Assembly: GCA_965263305.1 (NCBI GenBank)
Contig: OZ253666.1
Location: 1,240,001-1,304,000 of the forward strand
Length of the DNA stretch: 64,000 nt
Reading direction: 5' to 3'
From: MED-G105 sp965263305
Lineage (GTDB): Bacteria; Pseudomonadota; Alphaproteobacteria; Caulobacterales; Parvularculaceae
Part shown: in pieces, positions 23,712 to 32,315 of the stretch
Position numbering within the stretch: the first letter of the stretch is position 1
Layout of the letters: each line of letters begins with the position of its first letter
The notes under the pieces: generated by a model
The model's database searches: none
What the model saw: the letters and a program-made list of their open reading frames with translations, nothing else
Told to the model about the DNA's origin: nothing
Position numbers and translations under genes: made by a program

Positions 23712-25697
23712 ATGACCGTAAAGAATTTTTTCACTAGCGTTTGCGCGACAGCTCTCGTGCTCAACGGCGTTGCCGGCATGCAGGGCGCACAGGCGGCCGC
23801 CCAGCAGGACACTCGCGCCATTGTAGAAGCTGCGCTCAGTGAAACGAATGACGCCAGCGAAATCGCGGCCCTAAAGAAGGCCGCAAAAAAACGGCCGTCA
23901 GCAAAGGCCGCGAAAAAGGCCGATGTTGAAGCAGCCTTCGCCGCTGTGAACGCCAAATTTGACGGCATCCTCGCCATCAACGCTGGCAGCATCAGCAGCG
24001 CCGGTGTCGCGAAAGATGTGGTGATCGCGGGGCCTGACAGCGATATCGGATTAAAGATAGACCAGCTGCGCTTTTGGGGCCTATCGCCGGAAGCACTAGC
24101 TAACGAGAATACTGGCGACGCCGGTGCATTATTGGCGAGCCGTTTAGAAGGAAAAGGGGTCTCCATCTATGGATTGGACAAATTCCAGGAAAACCTTTCC
24201 AACACGGTTGCCGAGGGTATGGTTGACGCTCTTGAAGGCGTGACCGACGACGAAACCATCACTAGCGAAGACTTTGAGACCATTGTTGAAAAATACGATT
24301 TCTCAATGGGCAGCCTGATTATTGATGGTCTGACAGTTTTCGCCGTTGATACGCCGGAAAAAGACGCGACACCTGACAATGCTGTAGCCACGGACGACAC
24401 CGATGTGGCCGCCCTCTTCATGGATCTGATTGCCATGGCATCGGCGCAGAGCCGGGCTTTTGCCTTGGATCGATATGTCGTGACAGATACGGTGGCGACG
24501 TTATCCTACCAGACCGGGCCCGCTAAATCCGAAATGTCATTCAGTGCGCCATTCTACGGCGGCCGTGACTATAACCGCGGGGATTTGGGGTATCTTGCGA
24601 TGGAAGACTTAGATGTTTCCATCAAATCGTCAGAACCCACAGAACGTGTCGACGGCTCAGAGGGGAAGCCCGTAGAGCTCGACATGACGATTCAATACGA
24701 TCTCATCGCCTATGAAAATGGCCGCTTTGCTGGTCTCTATGAAGCATTGGCAAAGGGTGCGTTGCCGCCCATGACGCAAACGGATGTTGTCGATTACGGC
24801 GTGATGCGCGCAAAAGGTGAACGTCAAACCTTGTTAGGCGCACCGCTCGTGACAGTTGATGAATCAGAGATCAACTTCTCCGAAAGCCAATGGCTTATTC
24901 CGTCAACGATGCATTGGCGTACAAAAGGCGCCACCTACTACATCGGACCGTTATTAGAACAAATATCAACGATGGCCGCTCTTGAGGCCCCAGGAGAAAC
25001 CACCGGAGAGAGTGCTGACGGAAACGCTGACGCTTCCGTCGATCAAATCGCTCAAACTCTCCAGGTTCTAAAAGACGCCGGTGTGGAAACGATTTCGTTT
25101 GATGCTGACACAGTCGCAAATTGGGATCCCGCAACCGGGGCCCTGACGACCGACGCATTGGCCGATATCGACGGGTTTGGCGAATTTATCTTTGAGATGG
25201 GTGGCGTCCTGCCTGTCTACGATAAGATCGTTGAGGCGGCGCCTGCAGAAATTACCGGCGATTGGTCAGCGCTGGGCGCGGCCTTCGCTGGCGATGCGGC
25301 GTTGTCGGACTATAAGATCACCCTGAAAGACGCCGGCGGTATCGATAAGACCTTCGCGTTACTGACCGGTTTTGCGAAATTGGCGCCGGAGGATGATCCG
25401 TCAACAGCGGCGTTCAGAAACTCCACGCCGGAAGAAGCCCGTATCGCCATCTCCTCCATGATGCGCGTCGTCGGACCGAGCCTTGCCGGTCCAATTCCAC
25501 CCGCGGCCGGCTACATCACCAGCTTTGCTGACTTTGTGGCCGATGGCGGCGCTTTGTCTGTCGGCATCGCCCCATCCTCCCCGATCACCTTGATTGACGC
25601 CATGGGCGCTTCGGCGGCGTTGGAAGCCGGCGACCCGATGGCGATGATCAATCTCTTGAATTTGTCGGTGGAGCATTCGCCTGCTAACCCCGAATAG
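23712..25697 (+). CDS. Large secreted protein of unknown family
   Basis: A 661-residue protein with a signal peptide (MTVKNFFTSVC to about residue 27, ending AQAAA), then a Lys/Ala-rich helical stretch (about 30-75) and a long acidic, probably mixed alpha/beta region without recognised motifs. No membrane helix or C-terminal sorting signal. The ATG at 23712 follows AGGGGATTTCC, nearly the same leader as the TonB receptor before it, suggesting shared control or origin. It ends at a strong terminator. Pairing with the receptor suggests a periplasmic or outer-membrane partner, but that is inference. Confidence 0.8.
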   Translation: MTVKNFFTSVCATALVLNGVAGMQGAQAAAQQDTRAIVEAALSETNDASEIAALKKAAKKRPSAKAAKKADVEAAFAAVNAKFDGILAINAGSISSAGVAKDVVIAGPDSDIGLKIDQLRFWGLSPEALANENTGDAGALLASRLEGKGVSIYGLDKFQENLSNTVAEGMVDALEGVTDDETITSEDFETIVEKYDFSMGSLIIDGLTVFAVDTPEKDATPDNAVATDDTDVAALFMDLIAMASAQSRAFALDRYVVTDTVATLSYQTGPAKSEMSFSAPFYGGRDYNRGDLGYLAMEDLDVSIKSSEPTERVDGSEGKPVELDMTIQYDLIAYENGRFAGLYEALAKGALPPMTQTDVVDYGVMRAKGERQTLLGAPLVTVDESEINFSESQWLIPSTMHWRTKGATYYIGPLLEQISTMAALEAPGETTGESADGNADASVDQIAQTLQVLKDAGVETISFDADTVANWDPATGALTTDALADIDGFGEFIFEMGGVLPVYDKIVEAAPAEITGDWSALGAAFAGDAALSDYKITLKDAGGIDKTFALLTGFAKLAPEDDPSTAAFRNSTPEEARIAISSMMRVVGPSLAGPIPPAAGYITSFADFVADGGALSVGIAPSSPITLIDAMGASAALEAGDPMAMINLLNLSVEHSPANPE

Positions 25698-25721
25698 ACT
25701 TTTTTAACCTCCGGGTTTGGG

Positions 25722-25756
25722 CCCCTTACCGCAATTGCTGCGGTAAGGGGTTTTTT
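25722..25756 (+). terminator. Intrinsic terminator after the secreted protein gene
   Basis: A 12-bp perfect stem (CCCCTTACCGCA at 25722-25733 with 25739-25750), a 5-base loop and six T residues. Confidence 0.95.
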
Positions 25757-27392
25757 ATTGCGCCGTTTCCTGATCATTTGACGTCAACGCCGCCTTTACC
25801 CGCGGCATGATGCGACGGCTCACTCTCAATGGATCGCCTTCGGCGACATGCAAACTGCCGCCGCCATTTTTTTCCCGCTTTAACCGGCGGATATAATCCG
25901 TGTTGACCAAATGGGATCGATGAACGCGCAAGAACTGATCGGACAACTGATCGGAAAAAACGGCCTCCAGATCAGCAAGTGATCCACTATGGAGCACATT
26001 CCGCCCACCGCTTAGACGTACGTCAACATAATCATCAGCAGCGCTGCAGGCGATGATCTCGGCGGCGGGCGTGCGCAGGGTTCGCGAGCCGTCTTTTAGG
26101 GTAATTAAAACGGGCGCATTTTTGCGCTCCACGGCGGCGAGGGCGCGCTCCAATCGTTCGGCGCGAGCGGCCTCTTTTAAACGCCCTGCCTGCGCCGCCG
26201 CCAACAATTGCACCTCCCGCACAAAAAGGAACAACAACACCGCGGCGATCGTGTAGAAGAAAAAGGCGTCTAGAAATTGGAATGGACGCCAAATAATCAT
26301 GATGGGCAATAAAGCGATCGCAGCCGCGAGCGCGCCAGCGCCGTCAGGAATGCTGCTCCTTTTACGAATGACTAAACTCGCTAACATGACGACGGCGCCG
26401 CTCGTGGGGATGAAGACCGCCAACAGGGATTTGGAGTCAAATCCTTTTGCCAAGAAAACACCCAGAAGAGTTGCACCGGTAACGAGCGCTAACAGCGCAT
26501 TTGGCCGTTTGGGCGCATATCGCTGAATGGCATAGGCGGCAAGCGTGATCCCAAACGCGGTTGAAAACATCAAAATCAGCAGGAGCCGGATATCATGAAA
26601 CGGATAGGCGTAGGCGAAGAGCCCACGGGAGACCTCGGACATCAACTGACCGGCCGCCATTAATGAGAGAACGCAAACCAACCATGGCGCAGCGCCTTTT
26701 CGTTCGATAGCGATGTCGTCATGCGAGAGAGTTTTTTGCGCCTTTGCTCCACGAGCAACAGCTGCCCTCTCCCGCAGCGACATCGCACCGAAGTACAAGG
26801 CGCCAATGATGAAAACGCCAAAGGTCAACACCGACGGCCAGTATACCGAGAAAATCAGCCGGGTCGGATTTGTGTAGGCGCCGAGGCGCGCGCCATGGAT
26901 CGGCGTCGCCAGACGCATCCACCCTTTGTGGGAGGAGAGCTTTAGCACCAGCACATTCGGCCCGTCGCGTTCGGTGTCGCGTACCAGTGCGCGCGGCGTG
27001 TAAAAAACGGCGTCCATTCGTCCGGCGACTTCCGCGGCCGGCGAAACAGATGGAGTTCCATTCGATCCTAAATAGACATCGTTAAACCAAACCGCGCTCG
27101 ACGCCTTTCCAGAGAGGAAGAGCCCTAAGGGCGCTTCTGTCGGAAGGCGGTCTTCAGCCGGGGCGAGAACCCCGCGCACCCACAGGCTGGCGCCTTGCGG
27201 ATCCACCGCCCAGAGAGTGGGCAATTCACGACATTGCGCGCCGCGAAAATCGGGCGGCGCGTCTTCCCCTAAATCAGGACAAACGGTCACGGGCCCGATC
27301 AACGCCCCAGCCAAATCAAAAGCATGGGCCGGCGCCGACACGGCAATATAGAATAGGAGAATGAAAAGCGGCAATCTGGACGGGATGATCAT
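25755..27392 (-). CDS. LytTR-domain transcriptional regulator with membrane sensor
   Basis: A 545-residue protein. The chosen start (ATG at 27392) gives a signal peptide (MIIPSRLPLFILLFYIA...APAHA), an extracytoplasmic domain of about 150 residues, seven or eight membrane helices (about 185-400), a short coiled coil (LKEAARAERLERALAAVERK), and a C-terminal LytTR DNA-binding domain (about 425-535; DYVDVRL, FLRVHRSHLVN, VSRRIMPRVK). The layout is a 7TMR-type sensor fused to LytTR, with no receiver domain. It is divergent from a lipoprotein hydrolase, a probable target. The start is uncertain, since no strong Shine-Dalgarno is visible. Confidence 0.85.
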   Translation of the reverse strand: MIIPSRLPLFILLFYIAVSAPAHAFDLAGALIGPVTVCPDLGEDAPPDFRGAQCRELPTLWAVDPQGASLWVRGVLAPAEDRLPTEAPLGLFLSGKASSAVWFNDVYLGSNGTPSVSPAAEVAGRMDAVFYTPRALVRDTERDGPNVLVLKLSSHKGWMRLATPIHGARLGAYTNPTRLIFSVYWPSVLTFGVFIIGALYFGAMSLRERAAVARGAKAQKTLSHDDIAIERKGAAPWLVCVLSLMAAGQLMSEVSRGLFAYAYPFHDIRLLLILMFSTAFGITLAAYAIQRYAPKRPNALLALVTGATLLGVFLAKGFDSKSLLAVFIPTSGAVVMLASLVIRKRSSIPDGAGALAAAIALLPIMIIWRPFQFLDAFFFYTIAAVLLFLFVREVQLLAAAQAGRLKEAARAERLERALAAVERKNAPVLITLKDGSRTLRTPAAEIIACSAADDYVDVRLSGGRNVLHSGSLADLEAVFSDQLSDQFLRVHRSHLVNTDYIRRLKREKNGGGSLHVAEGDPLRVSRRIMPRVKAALTSNDQETAQ

Positions 27393-27541
27393 CGCCCAAC
27401 CATAGACCGAAACTAAACGGCGCGCGCCAATCAACACCGGCCGCTCGCCGAGAAAACCCGGCCGTCCGCCGAACCTAAGCGGCGCTTTCTCGGCGATCCG
27501 CCGCATATGAGCCGAGAAGCCATTTTAGGAGAGACTTAGAC

Positions 27542-29002
27542 ATGCGCCGCATGACGACCGCCTGCCTGACAATTTTATTGCCCAACCTTATCCTTGCCGC
27601 CTGCGCCAACAACGCGCCCGTCAACGCAGCAGAAATTTCAGCGCAAACGGAACGGCAATCCGTTCGCCAAGTGGCGAACGAGACGCCCATCGATTTCGAG
27701 ACACGGGACGGCAAGACCGTCGCCGCAATCGAAGGGGTGTTCACCGCGCCAGAAAACCACGATGTCAAAAGCGGCAAGACGATTTCCCTTCGCTATGTGC
27801 GTTTTCCTGCAACGGGCGACAAGCAAGGGCCGCCAATCGTTTACCTCGCCGGCGGGCCAGGGGGCTCTGGCATCGGTACCGCCAAGGGGCCACGCTTCCC
27901 CCTTTTCATGGCCATGCGCGCCTTCGGCGATGTCATCGCGTTCGATCAACGGGGCGCCGGCCAATCCGATACGCCGCCGCCATGCCGTTCTTCTGTTACT
28001 CTTCCCGCGACGACACCGCTGAGCGATGAGACGTTTGTCGACCTGCAGCGGCAAAGCGTCCGCGAATGCGCTGCATTTTGGAAAGAAAACGGTATTGATC
28101 TGGCAGGGTACACGACCACGCAAAGCGTCGCTGATCTTGATCTCTTGCGGGCCCATCTTGGCGCCGAACGCCTGAGCTTATGGGGCATCTCTTACGGCAG
28201 CCACCTCGCCCTCGCCGCCATTAAGGCCATGCCGGAAAAGCTGGACCGGGTCATCATCGCGAGTGTTGAAGGCCTCGATCAGACGGTGAAATCGCCGGCC
28301 GAAACGGATGCCTACTTTGACCGCTTGGGCGCGGCCCTTAATTTCAATGACCTGCCGGAAATCATCGCCGCCGTTCATCAGCGATTGGAAGAAGAACCCG
28401 TCCTCCTGAACGATTCCTACTTATTCCACCGACGCGATATGCAATTGTTGGCGAGCGCCATGATCGCCGATCCCGGCCGCGCCACGCAGCTGGTGGGGTT
28501 ATACTTGGCCGCTTTCAACGGTGATTTCTCGCCAATCGCTCAAATTCTGCGCTTCGTTGTCACCCCAGATGAACCCATTACATGGCGCGCCATGTCCCTC
28601 GCCATGGACAGGGCATCGGGGATCAGTCCAGCGCGGCTGCGGCGGATCCGACAGGAGGCAAAATCCTCGCTTTTAGGCGAGGCCCTTAATTTCCCGATGC
28701 CCCATGTTATCGAAGAGCTCATGGACCTCGATCTTGGTGATGCTTTTCGAGAGGATCCTGTCGCCGAGACGCCGACACTGGTGCTGACGGGAACCTTGGA
28801 TGGGCGCACGTACCCGGCTGAACAACGGGCGGCGACCGCTGGGCTTCGGAATGCCGCGCATGTCACCGTGGTCAACGCTGGCCATAATCTGTTCATGACG
28901 ACCCCTGAGGTGCAGGCGGCGATGGAAGCCTTTATGCGCGGAGAAAGCCCCGCGAAAACGACAATAACCATCGATCCGCCGAAGCTGCAGATACCTGAAT
29001 AG
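27542..29002 (+). CDS. Alpha/beta-hydrolase lipoprotein, prolyl aminopeptidase-like
   Basis: A 486-residue hydrolase with a lipobox ending LAAC (Cys21), so it is probably anchored to a membrane on the periplasmic side. The fold is shown by YLAGGPGGSG (oxyanion loop), FDQRGAGQSD, the nucleophile elbow GISYGS with Ser217, the acid in TGTLDGRTYP, and the His in NAGHNLF. Similar proteins with a C-terminal TAP-like domain are tripeptidyl or prolyl aminopeptidases. The substrate is unknown. The divergent LytTR regulator gene starts only 150 bases away. Confidence 0.88.
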   Translation: MRRMTTACLTILLPNLILAACANNAPVNAAEISAQTERQSVRQVANETPIDFETRDGKTVAAIEGVFTAPENHDVKSGKTISLRYVRFPATGDKQGPPIVYLAGGPGGSGIGTAKGPRFPLFMAMRAFGDVIAFDQRGAGQSDTPPPCRSSVTLPATTPLSDETFVDLQRQSVRECAAFWKENGIDLAGYTTTQSVADLDLLRAHLGAERLSLWGISYGSHLALAAIKAMPEKLDRVIIASVEGLDQTVKSPAETDAYFDRLGAALNFNDLPEIIAAVHQRLEEEPVLLNDSYLFHRRDMQLLASAMIADPGRATQLVGLYLAAFNGDFSPIAQILRFVVTPDEPITWRAMSLAMDRASGISPARLRRIRQEAKSSLLGEALNFPMPHVIEELMDLDLGDAFREDPVAETPTLVLTGTLDGRTYPAEQRAATAGLRNAAHVTVVNAGHNLFMTTPEVQAAMEAFMRGESPAKTTITIDPPKLQIPE

Positions 29003-29034
29003 CGGGATAGCGCCCTTTAGTGGAAAGCCTAGAT

Positions 29035-29067
29035 GGCGGCCCTATCGTTTGATGGGCCGCCGTTTTC
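29035..29067 (+). terminator. Intrinsic terminator after the hydrolase gene
   Basis: GGCGGCCC (29035-29042) pairs with GGGCCGCC (29054-29061) across an 11-base loop, then GTTTTCT. Confidence 0.75.
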
Positions 29068-29159
29068 TATTTCGATACCACTTCTCGGCTATGACATTTG
29101 TTCCCGTCACTCACGGACGGATGGCGACAAGAATTCTGTCTCAAGCGGTCCCCTGTGAG

Positions 29160-29187
29160 TTGAACAAATATTGCATGATACTGTAAT
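29160..29187 (+). promoter_or_regulatory. Candidate sigma-70-type promoter of the exosortase gene
   Basis: TTGAAC, a 16-base spacer, and TGTAAT (five of six matches to TATAAT), about 83 bases before the ATG at 29270. Judged by eye only. Confidence 0.35.
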
Positions 29188-29269
29188 GACGGGGTCGTTC
29201 GCTGGTCATCCCGTCCTTGAGTGGGCCTAATTGGGCCCCATATTGGGATTGGCCGTTAAGGAGTTTCGC

Positions 29270-30862
29270 ATGGTCGCTGCGGATCGCTCACCGATGTTTC
29301 ATCTTGGGTCTCAAGACCGCCTGACATGGGCGCTCCTTGGCGGCGCTGTTCTTATTCTGCTCGTTCTGTTCGCCGATCCGATCGCCAATCTCTGGTATCG
29401 CTGGGGCAAACAAGAAGAGTTAAGCCACAGCTACTTCATTCCCCTCATCTCCGCCTGGTTAGTTTGGACCAATCGAGACGTCGTTAAAGACAGCATCGGT
29501 GCGCCGTCATGGGTCGGCTTAGCGATTATTGTCGCGGGGCTTTTGTCCCTTGTGCTGGGCCGGATGACGAGCATTTACCTGTTTCAACATTTAGGCTTGG
29601 TGACCTGCATCGCCGGGATGGTCGCGGCGTTCGGCGGTTTATCATTGTTGCGCACCACTGCCGCGCCGGTGGGCTTTTTATTCTTCGCAGTGCCGCCGCC
29701 TTTTTGGGCGATCACCGTCCTTTCCTGGAACTTCCAGCTGATGTCCTCGGTTCTGGGCGTCGCCATGCTGGAGATGATGAACATTCCCGTTTTCCTTTCG
29801 GGCAACGTCATCGACCTCGGCGATTACAAGTTACAAGTGGCAGAGGCCTGCTCTGGGCTTCGCTATCTTTTTCCTTTTGTCTCCATTGGCGTGATGGCGG
29901 GATACATGTATCGCGGGCCTTTTTGGCACAAGCTGATCATCGTGCTGTCCACCATCCCTATCACTATTCTGATGAACAGCTTTCGCATCGGCGCCACCGG
30001 CGCCCTGGTCGCGGCCTATGGGCCGGAGCATGCCGAAGGCGCGCTGCACTTCTTTGAAGGCTGGGTCGTTTTTGTCTTTTGCCTTGCCGCGCTGTTCGGG
30101 GTCATTGCGATCTTAGGGCTTTTCACGAAGCCGAAGCAAAGCGCGCTCGACGCCCTTGCCACGCCTGAATTGCCCCGCACGACGCCAACGACCGCCGCGC
30201 CCCTTATCGCTGGACAGCCGCGCGGCGCCGTTTTGATGGGGCTGATCGCGATCGTCTCGGTCGCGTTCATCGGTATCTCAAAGACTGTCACTGTTGAGAC
30301 ACTGACTATCCCCGAGCGTGAGCTTTTCGCCAAAACGCCGTCGGAGTTTGAAGGATGGCGATCAACATTGCGCCCCCTAACGGCGGAAGTCGCCGAAACC
30401 CTGGGCGCAGATGATACGATTGTCGTCGACCTCGTCTCACCAGAAGATGAATACATCAATCTTTATATGGCGTACTTGTCCGCGCAGCGCGATGGACGGT
30501 CATGGCACAGCCCGCGCCAGTGCATTCCGGGCGGCGGCTGGAAAATTGAAAAGCATGATATCGTTCGTACGCGCGCAAGCGATGGGCGGCCTTTCGCCTA
30601 TAACCGGATGATCATCGCCAACGGGTCAAATCGTCAGCTTGTCTACTACTGGTATGATCAACGCGGTCGGAAAATGGCCAATGAATTCGTGATGAAATTC
30701 TATCTGCTTGTCGACGCTGTGTTACGCAAAAGAGGCGATGGCGCAATGGTGCGGGTGATCACCCCGATTAGCAACGACACGAGTGAAGCCGAAGCGGACG
30801 AAAAAATTCAGAAGTTCATCGGTAAGCTGGAAGGCTTCCTGCCGAAATATATCCCTCTTTAA
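29270..30862 (+). CDS. Exosortase fused to EpsI domain (XrtD-like)
   Basis: A 530-residue polytopic inner-membrane transpeptidase-like enzyme. The exosortase part (about 1-285, eight or so helices) keeps the catalytic triad: Cys194 in AEACSGLR, Arg239 in MNSFRIG and His260 in GALHFFEGW. The C-terminal part (about 310-525) is an EpsI/methanolan-type domain (SWHSPRQCIPGGGW). The family sorts PEP-CTERM-like surface proteins and lies in exopolysaccharide clusters. Fusion with EpsI is characteristic of XrtD-like members. AAGGAG six bases before the ATG supports the start. No sorting-signal protein is encoded in the window. Confidence 0.92.
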   Translation: MVAADRSPMFHLGSQDRLTWALLGGAVLILLVLFADPIANLWYRWGKQEELSHSYFIPLISAWLVWTNRDVVKDSIGAPSWVGLAIIVAGLLSLVLGRMTSIYLFQHLGLVTCIAGMVAAFGGLSLLRTTAAPVGFLFFAVPPPFWAITVLSWNFQLMSSVLGVAMLEMMNIPVFLSGNVIDLGDYKLQVAEACSGLRYLFPFVSIGVMAGYMYRGPFWHKLIIVLSTIPITILMNSFRIGATGALVAAYGPEHAEGALHFFEGWVVFVFCLAALFGVIAILGLFTKPKQSALDALATPELPRTTPTTAAPLIAGQPRGAVLMGLIAIVSVAFIGISKTVTVETLTIPERELFAKTPSEFEGWRSTLRPLTAEVAETLGADDTIVVDLVSPEDEYINLYMAYLSAQRDGRSWHSPRQCIPGGGWKIEKHDIVRTRASDGRPFAYNRMIIANGSNRQLVYYWYDQRGRKMANEFVMKFYLLVDAVLRKRGDGAMVRVITPISNDTSEAEADEKIQKFIGKLEGFLPKYIPL

Positions 30863-30914
30863 AGAGATAGTACGGATGGCGCAGCGCCCGGGGGCCCGGA
30901 GCCTGTGCGTCGAT

Positions 30915-32099
30915 CTAATCGAAATTGCTGATCCACTGATCCGCAACCGCAGGCCAACTGAAATGCGCCCGCGCATGATCAAGCCCAGCGCTCGCGCGCT
31001 GCGTCGCTAGAGCTGGATCTTCCGCCAATCGATCCATCTCTTCGGCCAAGGCCGCGACAATGTCTTCGTCCGACGTCGGCTCGATGCGCCGCGCGGTCTC
31101 ATCAGAGGTCAACACCGAAGGCCCGCCCCAGTTCAAACACACCACCGGCAGGCCCATCGCCAACGCCTCTTGCACGACGATGCCGTTTGCCTCCGACATA
31201 CTGGGAAAAACAAACCCGCGAAATTTCATCATCTCATCCAGAAGATCGTCATGCGATGGAAGCCAGCCGCGCATGGTGACGCGATCGCCCACGCCTAATT
31301 CTTCAATCAGAGCACGAACGGTTTCCTCCATGTCGCCTTTGCCGAAGATATCAAGGGTGATCGGTTTCTTTGTTTGCGCAACGGCCCTCACGGCGAGATC
31401 AACACCCTTATGGGGGTCCATTCGTCCGTTGCACAAAAACCGGTAATTCGGCCCTTCATGTTGGATGGCGGGCCGGGCGATAATGCGATCGCTGATCCCG
31501 GAATCAATGACATAGCGGAACTGATCATCCCGGGCGCCGGCCCATTTCAAGGACTCTGCCGTGCGGGCGCCGCCGGAAATCAGAATGCGGTCGAATTTTC
31601 CTTTATCGCCGGCGAATAGCTTCAGCAAAACCTGCGCCGGTTTGTGGGTCGCGCGACGCCATTTTAACCGAAAGGGCTCTCGGGATTTTAAAGCCGGTGG
31701 AAAATAGATATTGCCCGTGAGGGGCCCTAATATATTCCGCACGCCCTTGACCGGCATCCTCGGATAAATTGGCGAGACCGGACAGAGATAGTGAAAAATC
31801 ATCTCCGGGTGTTCGGCCGACAATTCCTTCACGAGGGTCCTGACCCGCCGGAAGAAGGGGATTGTCACCATTTGCCGAAACAGGACCGTACGCCAGATAT
31901 TGCGTTGCCAGAAATCATCTTCGATAAAAATGACCCGGGCGCCCGGCGAAGCCTCTTCGAATTGCCCCCGGCTGCGCGCATGGCTGATGATCGTCAGATC
32001 TGCGCCGATTTTGGTCAAATGCTTCACATACTGAAAAGCTTTGATCGCCTCGCCCGACATATTCTCAGAGATATTCGGCGAAATAACCGTGATTTTCAT
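30915..32099 (-). CDS. Glycosyltransferase family 4 protein
   Basis: A 394-residue GT-B glycosyltransferase, cytosolic or membrane-peripheral. N-terminal MKITVISPNISENMSGEAIK is the usual acceptor-domain start with a glycine-containing loop. The C-terminal donor domain has RFLCNGRMDPHKGVDLAVRA, DIFGKGDMEE and the EX7E motif in EANGIVVQEALAMGLPVV. Tail to tail with the exosortase gene, 52 bases apart. An exopolysaccharide or surface-glycan role is likely from this context; sugar and acceptor are unknown. Confidence 0.9.
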   Translation of the reverse strand: MKITVISPNISENMSGEAIKAFQYVKHLTKIGADLTIISHARSRGQFEEASPGARVIFIEDDFWQRNIWRTVLFRQMVTIPFFRRVRTLVKELSAEHPEMIFHYLCPVSPIYPRMPVKGVRNILGPLTGNIYFPPALKSREPFRLKWRRATHKPAQVLLKLFAGDKGKFDRILISGGARTAESLKWAGARDDQFRYVIDSGISDRIIARPAIQHEGPNYRFLCNGRMDPHKGVDLAVRAVAQTKKPITLDIFGKGDMEETVRALIEELGVGDRVTMRGWLPSHDDLLDEMMKFRGFVFPSMSEANGIVVQEALAMGLPVVCLNWGGPSVLTSDETARRIEPTSDEDIVAALAEEMDRLAEDPALATQRASAGLDHARAHFSWPAVADQWISNFD

Positions 32100-32251
32100 C
32101 GGGCCCTAAATCCTATCCTGCGACGGCGTTCCTGTCGGTAAGACGGACCCGCCATGGTTTATCTTGGGGCTTGTCTAAGACAATTCTGTTAACAGGGGAA
32201 TTCGATCTCGAGCATTAACGCCTGCGTTAATCTATAGCGACAAACGCCTCA

Positions 32252-32282
32252 AAAAAGAAAAGGCTCCAGAGAGGAGCCTTTT
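32252..32282 (-). terminator. Intrinsic terminator after the LysM lipoprotein gene
   Basis: A 10-bp stem (AAAAGGCTCC at 32258-32267 with 32273-32282) and a 5-base loop. On the minus strand it continues as TTTTCTTTTTT. The symmetric A/T flanks could also stop plus-strand transcripts. Confidence 0.85.
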
Positions 32283-32315
32283 CTCAAAATTCGTTTTCTA
32301 AACGCGGTACGCGCT

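Noticed and set aside
29204..29240. GGGCC-containing short repeats before the exosortase gene
   Set aside because: The arms are short and common in GC-rich DNA.
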